64,000 bases of DNA, from contig CAVZBF010000002.1 of the NCBI GenBank assembly GCA_963773465.1, positions 806,001-870,000 of the forward strand. Reading direction: 5' to 3'. The stretch comes from VBAS01 sp963773465. Lineage in GTDB: Bacteria; Bacteroidota; Bacteroidia; Chitinophagales; Chitinophagaceae. The notes below the pieces were generated by a model. That model was given only the letters and a program-made list of their open reading frames with translations. It did no database searches and was not told the origin of the DNA. How positions within the stretch are numbered: position 1 is the first letter of the stretch; every line of letters begins with the position of its first letter. A program made the position numbers and the translations under genes. Positions 8,921-19,041 of the stretch are shown in pieces.

Positions 8921-11257
8921 TCAGGTTACGTAAATGATCCCGGCTTCCAAGCCAAGAGGCAAATATTCATTCAATGCAATTTGCAGGTTTGCTTTACGTT
9001 GAGGTTGTTTTAAAAAATTAAATGCTCCCATTTCAGCACCATTGTCTGCACCGGCACTTATTTGTTCCGGGCATTTTACACTAAGTTGTCCATAGGCATA
9101 ATGATCATACACGATGGAAGTAAATGATGGTTGCAGCCATTTTTCAACATCATTTCTTATTTTATTCTTTGCTGCCGGAGAAAGCTGAGAACCTTTTTGG
9201 CCGGTGGCTTCAGCAATTTGATCGTTGATCTCCAGGGTTGGCTGGCAACGATATAATCTTGGAGTTTTGGAACCTATTGGTACAAAACTAAACCGTATAC
9301 AACCTTCTTGCCTTCTTTTTGCTATTACAGTTTCATTGAAAATGCAATTTGATGCTTCGATCGTTTTAACATCACTAATTCCAAACAGTGTAACACAATT
9401 CAACTGTACCGGTGTATTTAAAGCTTCTATCGCATGTGCAGAACCTGCTTTTTGATTCTTATCCAGTATGCTGTCACTAACAATGAGTTTTACGGCAGCG
9501 GTATCATGAAGGCCAATTGTTCCTGAAATACTTCTGTCAATGGTGAGAGTAAGCCATTGGTTTGACTGCATATCAGGAGCTCCTGCACCAATTTCAATTC
9601 CTCCATTTTCCGGAATTACGGTACTATGTATCAAATTGAATTTACCAAGCTGGCCTTCCGATATCGATACTTGCCCTTTTATCAATATTCCATTTATTGT
9701 TATCTCACCACATGTATCAGGAGCATCTTTATCACCATCGCCAGTTATTGTAATATTGCCGGATATGAATGGACGCAGGTCTTCTGCTAAAAGATCCCCT
9801 GCATTTCTTATTGGCGATCCATCATTGGGGTCTTCTCTTACTGGCCAATCAGCAGCTATGATAAGGAGCTTGGTTTTTTTGTCGATCCCAATATCAAGAT
9901 CTTCTTCATAAGTTCTGCTATCCATAATTGTAATTACACCCACCGTGCCTTCAGGTTGCAAATGCCATTCGGTAATCGCCTCACCTATCGTTTTGTAAAT
10001 ATTCTCTCCGTGTACTGGTTGTACTTCTTTACTTACACCCACTTGCCAGACCTGGTCTGTATCTTCTTTCTTAAAAAAGTTTTCGGGAACACTGCTTTGC
10101 CTGTTGTAAGGACCACCGCCAATATCACCGCTAAAGCCATAGGAATAACTAACTATTGCCGTCACATCGGGATCTTGTTCTGTAAACATAAATTTTCCGC
10201 AAACAGGATCAGCCAATGCTTTGATCTTTCGATTTACGATACTTCCATCTTGTTTTAATTCTTTGAATACAATATTTGATGGTGGTGTACAGCAATGTTC
10301 AAGATTGCAGATCATGATCTCTTCCGGTAAAATTTTTTCTTCAATTTCATTTTTAACCCGTATGATCTCAAAAACATACTCATCCTGGTCTTCTGATCGG
10401 CTTTCAAAAAAATTATATATCCTGGTAGTTCTTTTTTCAAATGCAATTCTTAGTGCTTCCAGTTCATCAAAAAGAATTCTTCTTCGTAACAATCCGGGTA
10501 CATTGATCTCTGCCGATATATGTGTAATGGCCGTTTCTGTTTCAGGCTTGTTAAATAATTGTGTCTTTTTCCCGGTGGGATTAAAAGTAAAAACAAATTG
10601 AGGAGATGGAGGTGATAGTGGTGGTGATACGAATGGGCCTGGCACACATTCACTCCTGCTTGCATCGCATCCTGATAACGGATAACTCTGCAATCGCCAT
10701 GTAAATATTCCGATATTCGGGATATTATACTTACCTCTTCCGGATGCAATATGCCGAACATCTGCTGAATGAGCCACTGTATCAAAGGCTGTATTGATCC
10801 GATCAAGTTCATCCATCTTCCTGAGATCAGGTGTTACGGTACGATGAAGCCTGATATGATTCATGTATTGCGACGTTTGCAATAACTCAAAAAATTCCAC
10901 AACATGGGCACGCCAACCGGTAGCATCAAGCGTTAATTGCTCAAGTACGGGTGCTATTCCTTTTCTTCTTCTATATCCAATTGTATTCGCAACATATGCT
11001 CTTTGACTTATACCGGCGCCGTCGCCGATCGGGTTTAAGTTGCGAACACCAAGCAGATCGCCAATGTAGGGCACGATCCATTCCTGGCATGTTTCAATGA
11101 ACCAGTTATTATAAAGTTCATCAATATTCTTTTCAACGATGAGAGCTTGTTCAGCAACAATATTAATAAATGCTTCTAATGGCTTGCCCTGTTCATCATC
11201 ACGGATGCGATAAACAGCCGGTAATAATTCATAAATTGTTTTTGCGTCGAAACTCAT
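8921..11257 (-). CDS. Phage tail protein I-like baseplate protein with beta-helix
   Basis: A 778-aa protein. Residues 1 to about 170 resemble phage tail protein I (P2 gpI-type): YELLPAVYRIRDDEQG at 9-24, then FIETCQEWIVPYIGDLLG, which is characteristic of eCIS versions. Residues about 450-650 are repeated short strands (for example GEITINGILIKGQVSISEG) consistent with a beta-helix. The gene begins inside the stop of the preceding baseplate gene (4-bp ATGA overlap at 11254-11257), so the two are translationally coupled. By analogy with phage it should sit on the outer baseplate and connect to fibres. The beta-helix may act in binding. The wedge role is inferred from order and family. Confidence 0.8.
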   Translation of the reverse strand: MSFDAKTIYELLPAVYRIRDDEQGKPLEAFINIVAEQALIVEKNIDELYNNWFIETCQEWIVPYIGDLLGVRNLNPIGDGAGISQRAYVANTIGYRRRKGIAPVLEQLTLDATGWRAHVVEFFELLQTSQYMNHIRLHRTVTPDLRKMDELDRINTAFDTVAHSADVRHIASGRGKYNIPNIGIFTWRLQSYPLSGCDASRSECVPGPFVSPPLSPPSPQFVFTFNPTGKKTQLFNKPETETAITHISAEINVPGLLRRRILFDELEALRIAFEKRTTRIYNFFESRSEDQDEYVFEIIRVKNEIEEKILPEEIMICNLEHCCTPPSNIVFKELKQDGSIVNRKIKALADPVCGKFMFTEQDPDVTAIVSYSYGFSGDIGGGPYNRQSSVPENFFKKEDTDQVWQVGVSKEVQPVHGENIYKTIGEAITEWHLQPEGTVGVITIMDSRTYEEDLDIGIDKKTKLLIIAADWPVREDPNDGSPIRNAGDLLAEDLRPFISGNITITGDGDKDAPDTCGEITINGILIKGQVSISEGQLGKFNLIHSTVIPENGGIEIGAGAPDMQSNQWLTLTIDRSISGTIGLHDTAAVKLIVSDSILDKNQKAGSAHAIEALNTPVQLNCVTLFGISDVKTIEASNCIFNETVIAKRRQEGCIRFSFVPIGSKTPRLYRCQPTLEINDQIAEATGQKGSQLSPAAKNKIRNDVEKWLQPSFTSIVYDHYAYGQLSVKCPEQISAGADNGAEMGAFNFLKQPQRKANLQIALNEYLPLGLEAGIIYVT

Positions 11258-13947
11258 AAAAGAATTTCTGAAATTGTTATTCCATCCGGGTTGATGGTTA
11301 ATAATTGTGCGGGAAGGATATTTGCCCCGGAACGCCGTGCTATTGCTGATGCTATACGATAATGAATACCTTGCTCGAATGGTTTTTTATTATCCAGCAA
11401 TTCAAGATCAACATAAACCACCCCTTCAACCTGCTGTATGGCAGTGATCACTTCAGCTGGCGTTACATCCTGACCAAATTCTCTTGCATCAAATGAGAAT
11501 TTTTCTTTTAGCTGATCTTCAACGGCGGTCTTTACATTTTCAAACAAGTAAGCAGGGTGAACTTTTATTTTTGCAACAACTGAAAAAGTTACCTGCTTAT
11601 AATTTTCCAGGTATATATTTCTGTAAAACTTACCGGCAGATCTTATAGCTTTTAGTAAATTTTGATACAACTCCGATTCCTTTTTTATTTCTGAAGTATC
11701 GGCGGATGCAATTGTAATAAATATTGATTGCTCCTCTCCGTTCCAGATAATATCAGCCCTTGCTTTGCTAATACCTGCAAATGCATTTGCAAAATCTTCA
11801 AAATCTTTTACTGATACTATCCTGTCAAGAGTCAATACTGTAAACGGCAGATTTCTTTTGGCGCCGTCAATTGTCTCTTTATCTTCTGCACCTGAAGTTG
11901 GCAGTGGATTGTTTACTTTATTTACTCCCAATTGAGGGGTCATCAACATAGAAAGAGCCGATGCTTTTAACATTCCATCGGTTCCAATACCTACGCGGTA
12001 TTTGGCTTTTATATTTTCAGTTCCTGTCGGAAGACGGGCACCTGTTATTCCATCACCAAATTGTACAATTACCTTTCCATCATCATTAATTTTCACGGTA
12101 TACACTTTGTCTTTGGGCGACATTCCGTAAAATGACGGCACTTCTTCCCATAAAATATCATTTACTCTTATCTCGAGTGTAGTAGCAATGCCTGTTGCAG
12201 ATGCAGCCGATACATAAGTCAATGGTCTTTGCTTTAGTTCAAATTTTTGAAATACCAGTGAAGCGTTCCCACTGCCTGCGGTTTCTTCTTTTGTGTCGCC
12301 ATGTGTGGCCTTTGCAATATTGGCATAAACAATTACTGAACTGCGGTCATAAAAATTTTCAAGATCTTTTTCCAGCGTGAGTGTTGTTGAATAATTGTCA
12401 AATGTTACACCAGTTATAACATGAACTTCACTAAGCACTTCATCGCTATCGAGTACATCAATAAATTCCCATTGATCTTTTTTTAATGAAATGCTCCCGG
12501 TAAACCCTGTGTTATCTTTTAGGGTAAAATTCGTGGTATCGCCGACAACCGGAATATTCATAACGGTTAATAAATCGCCGGTAACCAATTCCTTTTTCTC
12601 ATTTTTTTCTGATGTTAATTCCAGCTTGTCTTTTGTCGGTGAGATCATCAAACGCCGGCGTTTACCTGAGATGATGATTATTTTTTCTTCCGTGAGATCC
12701 GCCAAAATTTTCTCTAATTGTATAACATTGCTTTTGGGACTTTCTGTTATAGGTTTTTCCGCTATTTCAAATTCTTCACTTTGTGCAAATACAACTGTAT
12801 CCCTGACATTGCCATCAAACTCTTCTTTGAGGTTTTCACCATTGAGCTTCAGCTTTGTTGTTTTAGAAGCGAGAGTAAATTTTTTTCTTGAAGACTCAGA
12901 GACGTCAGCCACTTCATAAACCTCTTCGTAAGCACTATGTGAAAGAACGATCCAATTATCCCTGACGATCTTTGAATAGATATTATCCAGATGAATTGTT
13001 TTTTCTACTTCCGAGATCTCTGATATTGTAAATTCTTTATAATCCGTACCAGCGTGGTTTTGAAATCTTACTCTTACTTCGTTTGAAAGAACATCTATAT
13101 CAGGCGCATTATATCCAAATAAAAAAGCTTTTTGTTTCATTGCATAGACACGAAAATCAAGACTGGCAGGATCAACTTTATGCCCAAATAATGTTTTACC
13201 CAGTCCATCATGCCATGTAACTTTTGTATAATTCTTATCATTATTAGTTATTACTTCTTTTATACGACGAAAGTCCCAATTCTCATTTTTTGGATCATCC
13301 CTTCGTTCCTTTCCTATCATAAGTATTCCATCTCCGGTTTGTAAACCTGTATTGATCCCTTGCAGGTAAATTTCTTTTTTACCATAAACCGGTATTTCTT
13401 TTTTCTTTGTTAATAATCTTATGCCATTCCAACTGATCTTTGCTTCGATCTCTTCAATCGTCTCAAAGATCTGTGGCAGCTGATCCTGTTCCGGTATACT
13501 TTGCACTTTTGTACCAACAGGTATCGTTGCTGTTGATGGAGCTCCCACTGCATCATTCATACTGAATGCAAGAAAAGTGCTGGCAGCTACTCCGGGCTTT
13601 GGCTTATAATTGAGATGCTGCGCTAATTCTACAACTGATAATCTTTCTACAGCAGTACGCAAATAACCTTCGTTTAAAATCCGTTCCTGGTAAAAACTAA
13701 GAACATCCAATACCGTAGCCCACGCATCTATACTGGCAATGCCGTGATCATCATTATCTCTTGTTGTAAGTTTTCTTGTGGCCTTCCATTTTGACAATGC
13801 GATCAACATCGACTCCTTAAAACTATAATGAGTACCGATGCGATAACGAAGCGCTGAAAGCCCGGAAAAATTTGCCAGCGCCTGGGGAGTTAGTTGTTCA
13901 TTTCCCTCGCAGCAACCACAAGTACAAAGATTATTATCGTTACTCAT
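11254..13947 (-). CDS. Putative baseplate assembly protein (baseplate-J-like, Afp11/12 type)
   Basis: An 897-aa protein of the large eCIS baseplate family. The N-terminus has CTCGCCEG at 8-15, a possible metal-binding cluster. It is followed by the conserved ALRYRIGTHYSF and WATVLDVLSFYQERI helices that start these proteins. The C-terminal region, about 640-890, has the baseplate J-like pattern, including LDRIVSVKDFEDFANAFAGI near 715. These subunits form the wedge ring that triggers sheath contraction. The gene overlaps its upstream neighbour by 4 bp (13944-13947) and its downstream neighbour by 4 bp. Two such baseplate genes in tandem is the normal eCIS arrangement. Confidence 0.88.
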   Translation of the reverse strand: MSNDNNLCTCGCCEGNEQLTPQALANFSGLSALRYRIGTHYSFKESMLIALSKWKATRKLTTRDNDDHGIASIDAWATVLDVLSFYQERILNEGYLRTAVERLSVVELAQHLNYKPKPGVAASTFLAFSMNDAVGAPSTATIPVGTKVQSIPEQDQLPQIFETIEEIEAKISWNGIRLLTKKKEIPVYGKKEIYLQGINTGLQTGDGILMIGKERRDDPKNENWDFRRIKEVITNNDKNYTKVTWHDGLGKTLFGHKVDPASLDFRVYAMKQKAFLFGYNAPDIDVLSNEVRVRFQNHAGTDYKEFTISEISEVEKTIHLDNIYSKIVRDNWIVLSHSAYEEVYEVADVSESSRKKFTLASKTTKLKLNGENLKEEFDGNVRDTVVFAQSEEFEIAEKPITESPKSNVIQLEKILADLTEEKIIIISGKRRRLMISPTKDKLELTSEKNEKKELVTGDLLTVMNIPVVGDTTNFTLKDNTGFTGSISLKKDQWEFIDVLDSDEVLSEVHVITGVTFDNYSTTLTLEKDLENFYDRSSVIVYANIAKATHGDTKEETAGSGNASLVFQKFELKQRPLTYVSAASATGIATTLEIRVNDILWEEVPSFYGMSPKDKVYTVKINDDGKVIVQFGDGITGARLPTGTENIKAKYRVGIGTDGMLKASALSMLMTPQLGVNKVNNPLPTSGAEDKETIDGAKRNLPFTVLTLDRIVSVKDFEDFANAFAGISKARADIIWNGEEQSIFITIASADTSEIKKESELYQNLLKAIRSAGKFYRNIYLENYKQVTFSVVAKIKVHPAYLFENVKTAVEDQLKEKFSFDAREFGQDVTPAEVITAIQQVEGVVYVDLELLDNKKPFEQGIHYRIASAIARRSGANILPAQLLTINPDGITISEILL

Positions 13948-16328
13948 AATCCACCAAACATTATAAAATCGATCTTTCCATTTTCAGGAAAGTTGCGATC
14001 ATTATCCAATCTCACAATTTCAAGTTCTGATACCTTTAACAACCCATCTTCTTTTTCTGAACCTGCACTTTTCGCCCAACGCTTGAATTCTTTTATTTCT
14101 ATTGAGGCAACACCCTGCACCATCATTGCCCGTTCATAAATTGAACTGAGATAAACAGCCTGGCCAAAAGTGAAATTATCAGGATGGAAGAATCCTTTTG
14201 ATCCATCGCCAGGTTCATAGTTGCTAAAAAGCTTTAATAAAGATTCGCGGATATTAGCCCGGAAGTAACCAGGAAGAACACACACATTTAATATTATAGA
14301 AAGCGGAACAAGTTTAGGTTGCCTGATCTCCAGGTCATAACCTGCCATCCTGTATTGCTCCAGATGTTTTCTTATTTCCGTTTTAAAATCTTCATCGATT
14401 TCTTTTCCGCCTTTCCTGTCAATAATAATATATACTGTATACCAACTGCCGGTCCAATAAAATTTTGCAGCCGCTTTCTGAACTTCAGGATGCAACTCTG
14501 TTTTTGCTACATAGTCTTTTTCGGTAATTGCTCGTTCCTGTGTACGAAATGCCTGCGGTGCATACTGACGTACTTCCTCCATTGTTTCTGCATTGGTACC
14601 TCCTGTAGCCGGCAATAAATTTTTTACTGCAGTTATACCACCAGCCTCCCATTGAATACTGCTTATTGCCAATGCGCCAACATTCCCTGCTTTTCCGCTT
14701 CCGATCCGATACTCTGCAATGAAATCAGTATCGCTTTGCGGCGCTTTTCCCAGTATATCATCGCCAAATCGTAAATAAGATGTGCCATCCTGTTCGGTTT
14801 CTACAACAAACTCGGCAGCGAACCGATCACTGGAAAGAAGATCTTTACAGGGAGACCATTCTTCATCTCCTTCTTTTAAAAAAACATAAGGTAAGGCAGC
14901 CCGAGCATCCTGTTTAATTGCCAATGAAGCTGCCCTCGTACTTTCAAACTCATGCTTATACTCAATTTTTGAAATAATATTTCTTTCGGGTAGTTTTAAA
15001 TATTTTTTTTCATTAAGCTTCAATTTTTCAACTTGTTTAGTTATGCCTTCATCTGCTAATACTATATTACCATGTGCTACACTAATTTCAAGAAGACCTT
15101 TTCCTTCAATGGTAGATGTAAGGCATAGTGAGAATGGCAATGCATCTTCTTCATACCACTCTATATCCAATATCTTTTTACCCGTTAATTTGTCGTCTCC
15201 TTTTACAAAACTTTTAATTCTTACTGCATGCCGGTGTTTGGGATCAGCATCTACTTCTTCACCGGTTGAAGGACTACGGGTTTCTTCAAAGACCAATACA
15301 TCACCTGGCTCAAGGTTAAGCTCTGGTTCATTTACCAAAGTAGCGTTTGTTGTTCCTTTTGGAAGACAACAATCATTATCGCCCCAGCTATAAAATGAAA
15401 TGGTATTATGTACAGACAATAATTTGATAGTATGCATTGGTTCAAAAACGATCGCATCGTTTTCATTTATCAATCTTGTTTTTTCTTTATGCGAAATGAT
15501 AACCTGCCCTTTATCATCGTTAGTTAATAAAATATTTTTTTTATCGATCATTTTGCCATCAGCGCCACCTCCACTTTCCACTTCAATATGCACCCATGCT
15601 CGGGCATTGCAACCATCATGAACAAAATAATCGAGCAATCTTGCATGGCGTCTTAGTGAAATACGCCGTCTTGCTGTTCCAATATAGGCCTCAGTGGCTA
15701 CAGCATCCTGGTAATAACTTAAGTGATCCCCTGTATAGGCCAATAATTCAATTAGTGCAACCTGGAGATCGGCAGCATTCCTTTCGGTCCAACCCGGCAT
15801 GATCACACTCATGCGATCAAGCATTAAACGCTTAAAACTGGAATAATCTTTTGCCAGGTAATCAATATCAGGTTCATCAAAATTCCCAGGAGGGCAATTA
15901 GCATCAGACCTGCAATCAAATTCTGTTGGACAATTTATTTTAAAAGAGAAATCTATTGATGATAATAAGACATCAAATCCATTTGGAGGATCATCCGTGG
16001 TAGATGAGTTTACTATTTTTAAAGTGTATGTTGAAAAATCGCCGGCCTGGTCAACTGTTACTTTTAACTCATTGTTACTTGCACTTACACTATCAACTTT
16101 TATATTTTTGATACGAACTCCGCCTTCAATAACAACATTATCTTTTGAAAGAGCCGGTGAAGCAGTTGGTACACCAGCAGGCTGACCTGGAAGATTGAAT
16201 GCAAAAAAGACTTTTAGTTTTTTTGGATTTGCTGAATCCACTTCAATATAATCGATGCCATTGAGCGTTTTTTTCTCAATGATTATCTTCAGGCGGTTCC
16301 TGTTCTTGCAATAATACCTGTCGCTCAT
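13944..16328 (-). CDS. Putative baseplate assembly protein (baseplate-J-like, Afp11/12 type)
   Basis: A 794-aa second baseplate-J-like subunit. An FDCRSDANCPPG segment near 140 and PDIDYLAKDYSSFKRLMLDR near 155-174 are typical of this family, as is the LADLQVALIELLAYTGDHLSYYQD-like helix that follows. The region at about 570-633 holds the J-like core (RTQERAITEKDYVAKTELHP). It should pair with the product of the next gene in the baseplate wedge. The start ATG shares one base with the gp25 gene's stop at 16328, and the end overlaps the next gene by 4 bp. No odd features are seen. Confidence 0.88.
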   Translation of the reverse strand: MSDRYYCKNRNRLKIIIEKKTLNGIDYIEVDSANPKKLKVFFAFNLPGQPAGVPTASPALSKDNVVIEGGVRIKNIKVDSVSASNNELKVTVDQAGDFSTYTLKIVNSSTTDDPPNGFDVLLSSIDFSFKINCPTEFDCRSDANCPPGNFDEPDIDYLAKDYSSFKRLMLDRMSVIMPGWTERNAADLQVALIELLAYTGDHLSYYQDAVATEAYIGTARRRISLRRHARLLDYFVHDGCNARAWVHIEVESGGGADGKMIDKKNILLTNDDKGQVIISHKEKTRLINENDAIVFEPMHTIKLLSVHNTISFYSWGDNDCCLPKGTTNATLVNEPELNLEPGDVLVFEETRSPSTGEEVDADPKHRHAVRIKSFVKGDDKLTGKKILDIEWYEEDALPFSLCLTSTIEGKGLLEISVAHGNIVLADEGITKQVEKLKLNEKKYLKLPERNIISKIEYKHEFESTRAASLAIKQDARAALPYVFLKEGDEEWSPCKDLLSSDRFAAEFVVETEQDGTSYLRFGDDILGKAPQSDTDFIAEYRIGSGKAGNVGALAISSIQWEAGGITAVKNLLPATGGTNAETMEEVRQYAPQAFRTQERAITEKDYVAKTELHPEVQKAAAKFYWTGSWYTVYIIIDRKGGKEIDEDFKTEIRKHLEQYRMAGYDLEIRQPKLVPLSIILNVCVLPGYFRANIRESLLKLFSNYEPGDGSKGFFHPDNFTFGQAVYLSSIYERAMMVQGVASIEIKEFKRWAKSAGSEKEDGLLKVSELEIVRLDNDRNFPENGKIDFIMFGGL

Positions 16329-16684
16329 TAAAAATTCTTTTTGAATTCTGCGATCTTATTTTCCTGCGTACGACGAATTGTATAAACAACTTTTATAAGC
16401 AATGACGAATCGGGATTTTGAACTTCTACTTCATTTACTTCAATAAGGTTTCCCAGCCATTGTTGCAATGATCCCTGTACTAAGAACTGAACTGCCGCAG
16501 CCATCTCATCGCTATTCGGCTGAAATACCATTTGCATCAATCCACTTCCAAAGGCTGGCCTGTTTACTCTTTCTCCCGGCGATGTGAATAATACTTGCTC
16601 TATCATATCACGGATGTGACGGTCTTCATCAGCTGTGGCAGTGCGACCTCTCTGGTCAAATTGGAATGGATATTTAATATTCAT
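16328..16684 (-). CDS. gp25-like baseplate wedge protein (Afp9 type)
   Basis: A 118-aa protein with the full GPW/gp25 pattern: IKYPFQFDQRGRTATADEDR near the start, then IRDMIEQVLFTSPGERVNRP and FGSGL near 48. In T4 and in Afp/PVC particles this small lysozyme-fold protein nucleates sheath polymerisation at the baseplate. The length is normal. It starts 6 bp after the PAAR-like gene and its stop overlaps the next start by one base. The family call is one of the safest in the locus. Confidence 0.93.
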   Translation of the reverse strand: MNIKYPFQFDQRGRTATADEDRHIRDMIEQVLFTSPGERVNRPAFGSGLMQMVFQPNSDEMAAAVQFLVQGSLQQWLGNLIEVNEVEVQNPDSSLLIKVVYTIRRTQENKIAEFKKNF

Positions 16685-16690
16685 ATGCTA

Positions 16691-17011
16691 TTACATTCCT
16701 GTAACACGTGTTTGAGTAACGATTATCATCAATGGAGTGCCATTAGGAACACAAGTGGCCTGGCTATCGAGGAGCAATACAGGCATTCCATTAGAAGTTA
16801 TCCGTGTTGCTGCTGTGAGCCATTGTGCTGTAACACATGGCATAGGTCCACCACCCGGTGCGAATGGACATCCTGCTATTGCATAAGGCGCAGGTTGCAT
16901 TACGATAGGTTGTCCGCTTACCAATACTCTTGGATTAGGTGCTGTTGGTTGAGCTTGTCCACCATGAGCACATAGTACAGTGGCTCCCTGGTGTAATAAA
17001 AAACCTGGCAT
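16691..17011 (-). CDS. PAAR-like spike-tip protein (Afp10-type position)
   Basis: A 106-aa protein rich in Gly, Pro and short strands, with C14, H16, C48, C59 and C87 positioned as possible metal ligands. FLLHQGATVLCAHGG at the start and GMPVLLLDSQATCVPNGTP near 75-93 fit the PAAR-like proteins that sharpen VgrG spikes. It lies 1 bp after the spike gene and 6 bp before gp25, the standard order. In the particle it should cap the spike and meet the target membrane first; metal binding is inferred. It is short and has no effector extension. Confidence 0.82.
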   Translation of the reverse strand: MPGFLLHQGATVLCAHGGQAQPTAPNPRVLVSGQPIVMQPAPYAIAGCPFAPGGGPMPCVTAQWLTAATRITSNGMPVLLLDSQATCVPNGTPLMIIVTQTRVTGM

Positions 17012-17012
17012 A

Positions 17013-17534
17013 TTAAATAACTGATAAAGCTCCGTTATTGATATTTACTGATGGACCAACCATTGTAATACTTGCGCCTTTTCCATTTTGTATATAAATA
17101 CCGGTATCATTAACAATGATCGATGCACCGGTCATGCTTTTTAACATTATGCCGCCGGTAGGTCCGGGCAGGTCACTGATCATTATCGAATGCTGACCGA
17201 GACTTTGTATCACGATATTTGGTGAAACAGGTAAGCCGGCTCTCGCCAATGGTGGAATATCTGAAGCACTTCCCCATCTGCACCCGACCCAAATAGGATA
17301 ATCAGGATTTCCATTTTCAAATTCAACCCATACACCAGCGCCTATCGGTGGCACAATAAAAAATCCCATTGGAGGTCCTGTAGGACCAGCAAGTGGAATA
17401 CAAGCTTCGGCCCATGTGGATGGTATTAAATTCAGCACGTCAGGTATCATTAACATCAAGCGTCCTTTCATTTCAGGGTCGATATTATTAATAACCGTCG
17501 CCTTATACTTTCCATAATATCTTCCTTCGCTCAT
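17013..17534 (-). CDS. Spike protein, gpV/gp5 OB-fold type (Afp8 C-part)
   Basis: A 173-aa protein. Residues about 5-95 are the OB-fold of phage baseplate V/gp5/VgrG proteins: YYGKYKATVINNIDPEMKGR, then GAGVWVEFENGNPDYPIWVG. Residues about 125-173 are short beta repeats (GGIMLKSMTGASIIVNDTG), consistent with the spike's triple-stranded prism. In PVC/Afp one polypeptide holds both hub and spike; here the hub is a separate gene with a 4-bp overlap (17531-17534). It would trimerise on the hub and carry the PAAR-like tip encoded next. Confidence 0.9.
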   Translation of the reverse strand: MSEGRYYGKYKATVINNIDPEMKGRLMLMIPDVLNLIPSTWAEACIPLAGPTGPPMGFFIVPPIGAGVWVEFENGNPDYPIWVGCRWGSASDIPPLARAGLPVSPNIVIQSLGQHSIMISDLPGPTGGIMLKSMTGASIIVNDTGIYIQNGKGASITMVGPSVNINNGALSVI

Positions 17535-18658
17535 ACTAAAACTCTTGGTGTATTTGATAGTAAACCATCTCTTGATAAAGTGAAACTTTGTTTATACTCG
17601 CCGGGTTTTATATTGTGTGTAACGCTATCAACATAATACATGCCATCATAAGCAATACCAGCGCCTCTTACGCCTACTAACATTCTCGGTCTTAAAATTC
17701 CATTATAGCGTAACACATCCAGCGATCCATTTGCCGTAACCATTGTTGGGTTATTCATCAGGTAGCCCAGGATCTTTTTTGCAGCTACAGCCGGTTCGAG
17801 CTTTGCACCATCTTCCGCAAAATCAAGTTTTGCAGGAGGTATCGGTCTTACTCCTAATGGAGGTTTGAACATATTTACATTAGGCAAAGGAACCGGAATA
17901 GGTATTTTATGTGTAAAGGGATCAAGGATGGTAAACACCCTGATCTTTTTTGCCAATCCATTTAATGAAAAACTCAATGACTCAACGTTCGAATGAGCAT
18001 CCATATTAATAGTTAATGCAGGTTGTGGGATCGGTAAATTCAAATCCGGACCGAAATAGCCAATGTTCATTCCCGGTGTGGGCCCTGATTGTATAAAGAA
18101 TGTATAGCCACATGCATTGGCAAGCGTTTTTATATACTCTCTATGTGTTTGTTTTATTCCCGTTTCCCATCCTGAAGTAATTGTTTTCGGTATATCTATT
18201 ATAGGAGGAATGACAACCGGTACCACACCTATTGCAGCAAAAGGAGCAAGGAGGAAATATATTTTCGCTACATCAGGCATTTGGGGAAAAGGAATTATGA
18301 TTTGTACAAGATCCATTGCAAGACTTACATCTTCGCCTGTAATAGTAAGTGTTGATTTGCCGGCTTCATTTGAAGGCGATAATTCATGATTAGTGACGAA
18401 CCCATCCATTAATACATTAGGAAAACCATTCACAGTAGCAATGATCATTACACGTGTAATGATCGGATCAAAATAACCTGCAGGCAACATTGTAGTAAGT
18501 ATTGAAGAGTTTTTATCAATACTCAATACCATTTGAAATCCATTTCTGTCTTTACTGTTAGTAACCTGAACACTTGTCAAGGCATCAACAACAACTTGCG
18601 GAGCTACGACCGGAACAGCTGGCCCGATCATCAACGTCAGATAAATTCCTTTAAGCAT
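17531..18658 (-). CDS. Baseplate hub protein, gp27/gpD-like (Afp8 N-part)
   Basis: A 375-aa protein resembling phage late control D/gp27 hub proteins. Visible traits are a leading strand LTSVQVTNSKDRNGFQMVLS near 28-47, FVTNHELSPSNEAGKSTLTI near 106-125, and a C-terminal GAGIAYDGMYYVDSVTHNI segment ending in SFTLSRDGL, all typical of the family. It would form the trimeric ring joining the inner tube to the spike. It overlaps the LysM gene by 8 bp and the spike gene by 4 bp, so hub and spike are probably made in equal amounts. There is no export signal, as expected for a particle assembled in the cytoplasm. Confidence 0.88.
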   Translation of the reverse strand: MLKGIYLTLMIGPAVPVVAPQVVVDALTSVQVTNSKDRNGFQMVLSIDKNSSILTTMLPAGYFDPIITRVMIIATVNGFPNVLMDGFVTNHELSPSNEAGKSTLTITGEDVSLAMDLVQIIIPFPQMPDVAKIYFLLAPFAAIGVVPVVIPPIIDIPKTITSGWETGIKQTHREYIKTLANACGYTFFIQSGPTPGMNIGYFGPDLNLPIPQPALTINMDAHSNVESLSFSLNGLAKKIRVFTILDPFTHKIPIPVPLPNVNMFKPPLGVRPIPPAKLDFAEDGAKLEPAVAAKKILGYLMNNPTMVTANGSLDVLRYNGILRPRMLVGVRGAGIAYDGMYYVDSVTHNIKPGEYKQSFTLSRDGLLSNTPRVLV

Positions 18659-19037
18659 TATTATTTCCTGGTATGCCTTCGGGTAATGTTATTTTTATTT
18701 TACTGCCAATGTCTTCTGTCAGCTCATCTGGCAGCAATACATCATTTGCATCGCATATTTGCCAAAAGCGCTCCGGGTCGCCGAGGTATTGATGCGTTAT
18801 ATTATCAAGCCTGTCTCCTTCTTTCACCGTATGCTCCTGTATTACAAAAAAATTATCGGCTTTTGGTATAAAGCGGCGACGTAAATAAATGATTGTTTCT
18901 TCATTACTGTTCTTTAACGATGTTAAAGCAACATCCCTGTACCTGCTTGATAAAGAAAAATAGCTTGGAGCTGCTCCTAATTGCTGCAACAGCTTTGATA
19001 TATCAGATTGCTGTGCAAGTTTTGTTGCGTCTATCAT
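18651..19037 (-). CDS. LysM-domain baseplate protein (Afp7 C-part)
   Basis: A 128-aa protein with one LysM domain at about 65-115: HTVKEGDRLDNITHQYLGDP, then FWQICDANDVLLPDEL. In Afp7/Pvc7 a LysM domain follows a tube-initiator-like domain in one protein. Here the two halves are separate genes 4 bp apart. In phage and eCIS this LysM protein (gp53-like) staples baseplate parts around the hub rather than acting on peptidoglycan. The 60-residue N-terminal region is helical and Ser/Leu-rich. It overlaps the hub gene by 8 bp. Confidence 0.88.
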   Translation of the reverse strand: MIDATKLAQQSDISKLLQQLGAAPSYFSLSSRYRDVALTSLKNSNEETIIYLRRRFIPKADNFFVIQEHTVKEGDRLDNITHQYLGDPERFWQICDANDVLLPDELTEDIGSKIKITLPEGIPGNNNA

Positions 19038-19041
19038 TAAA

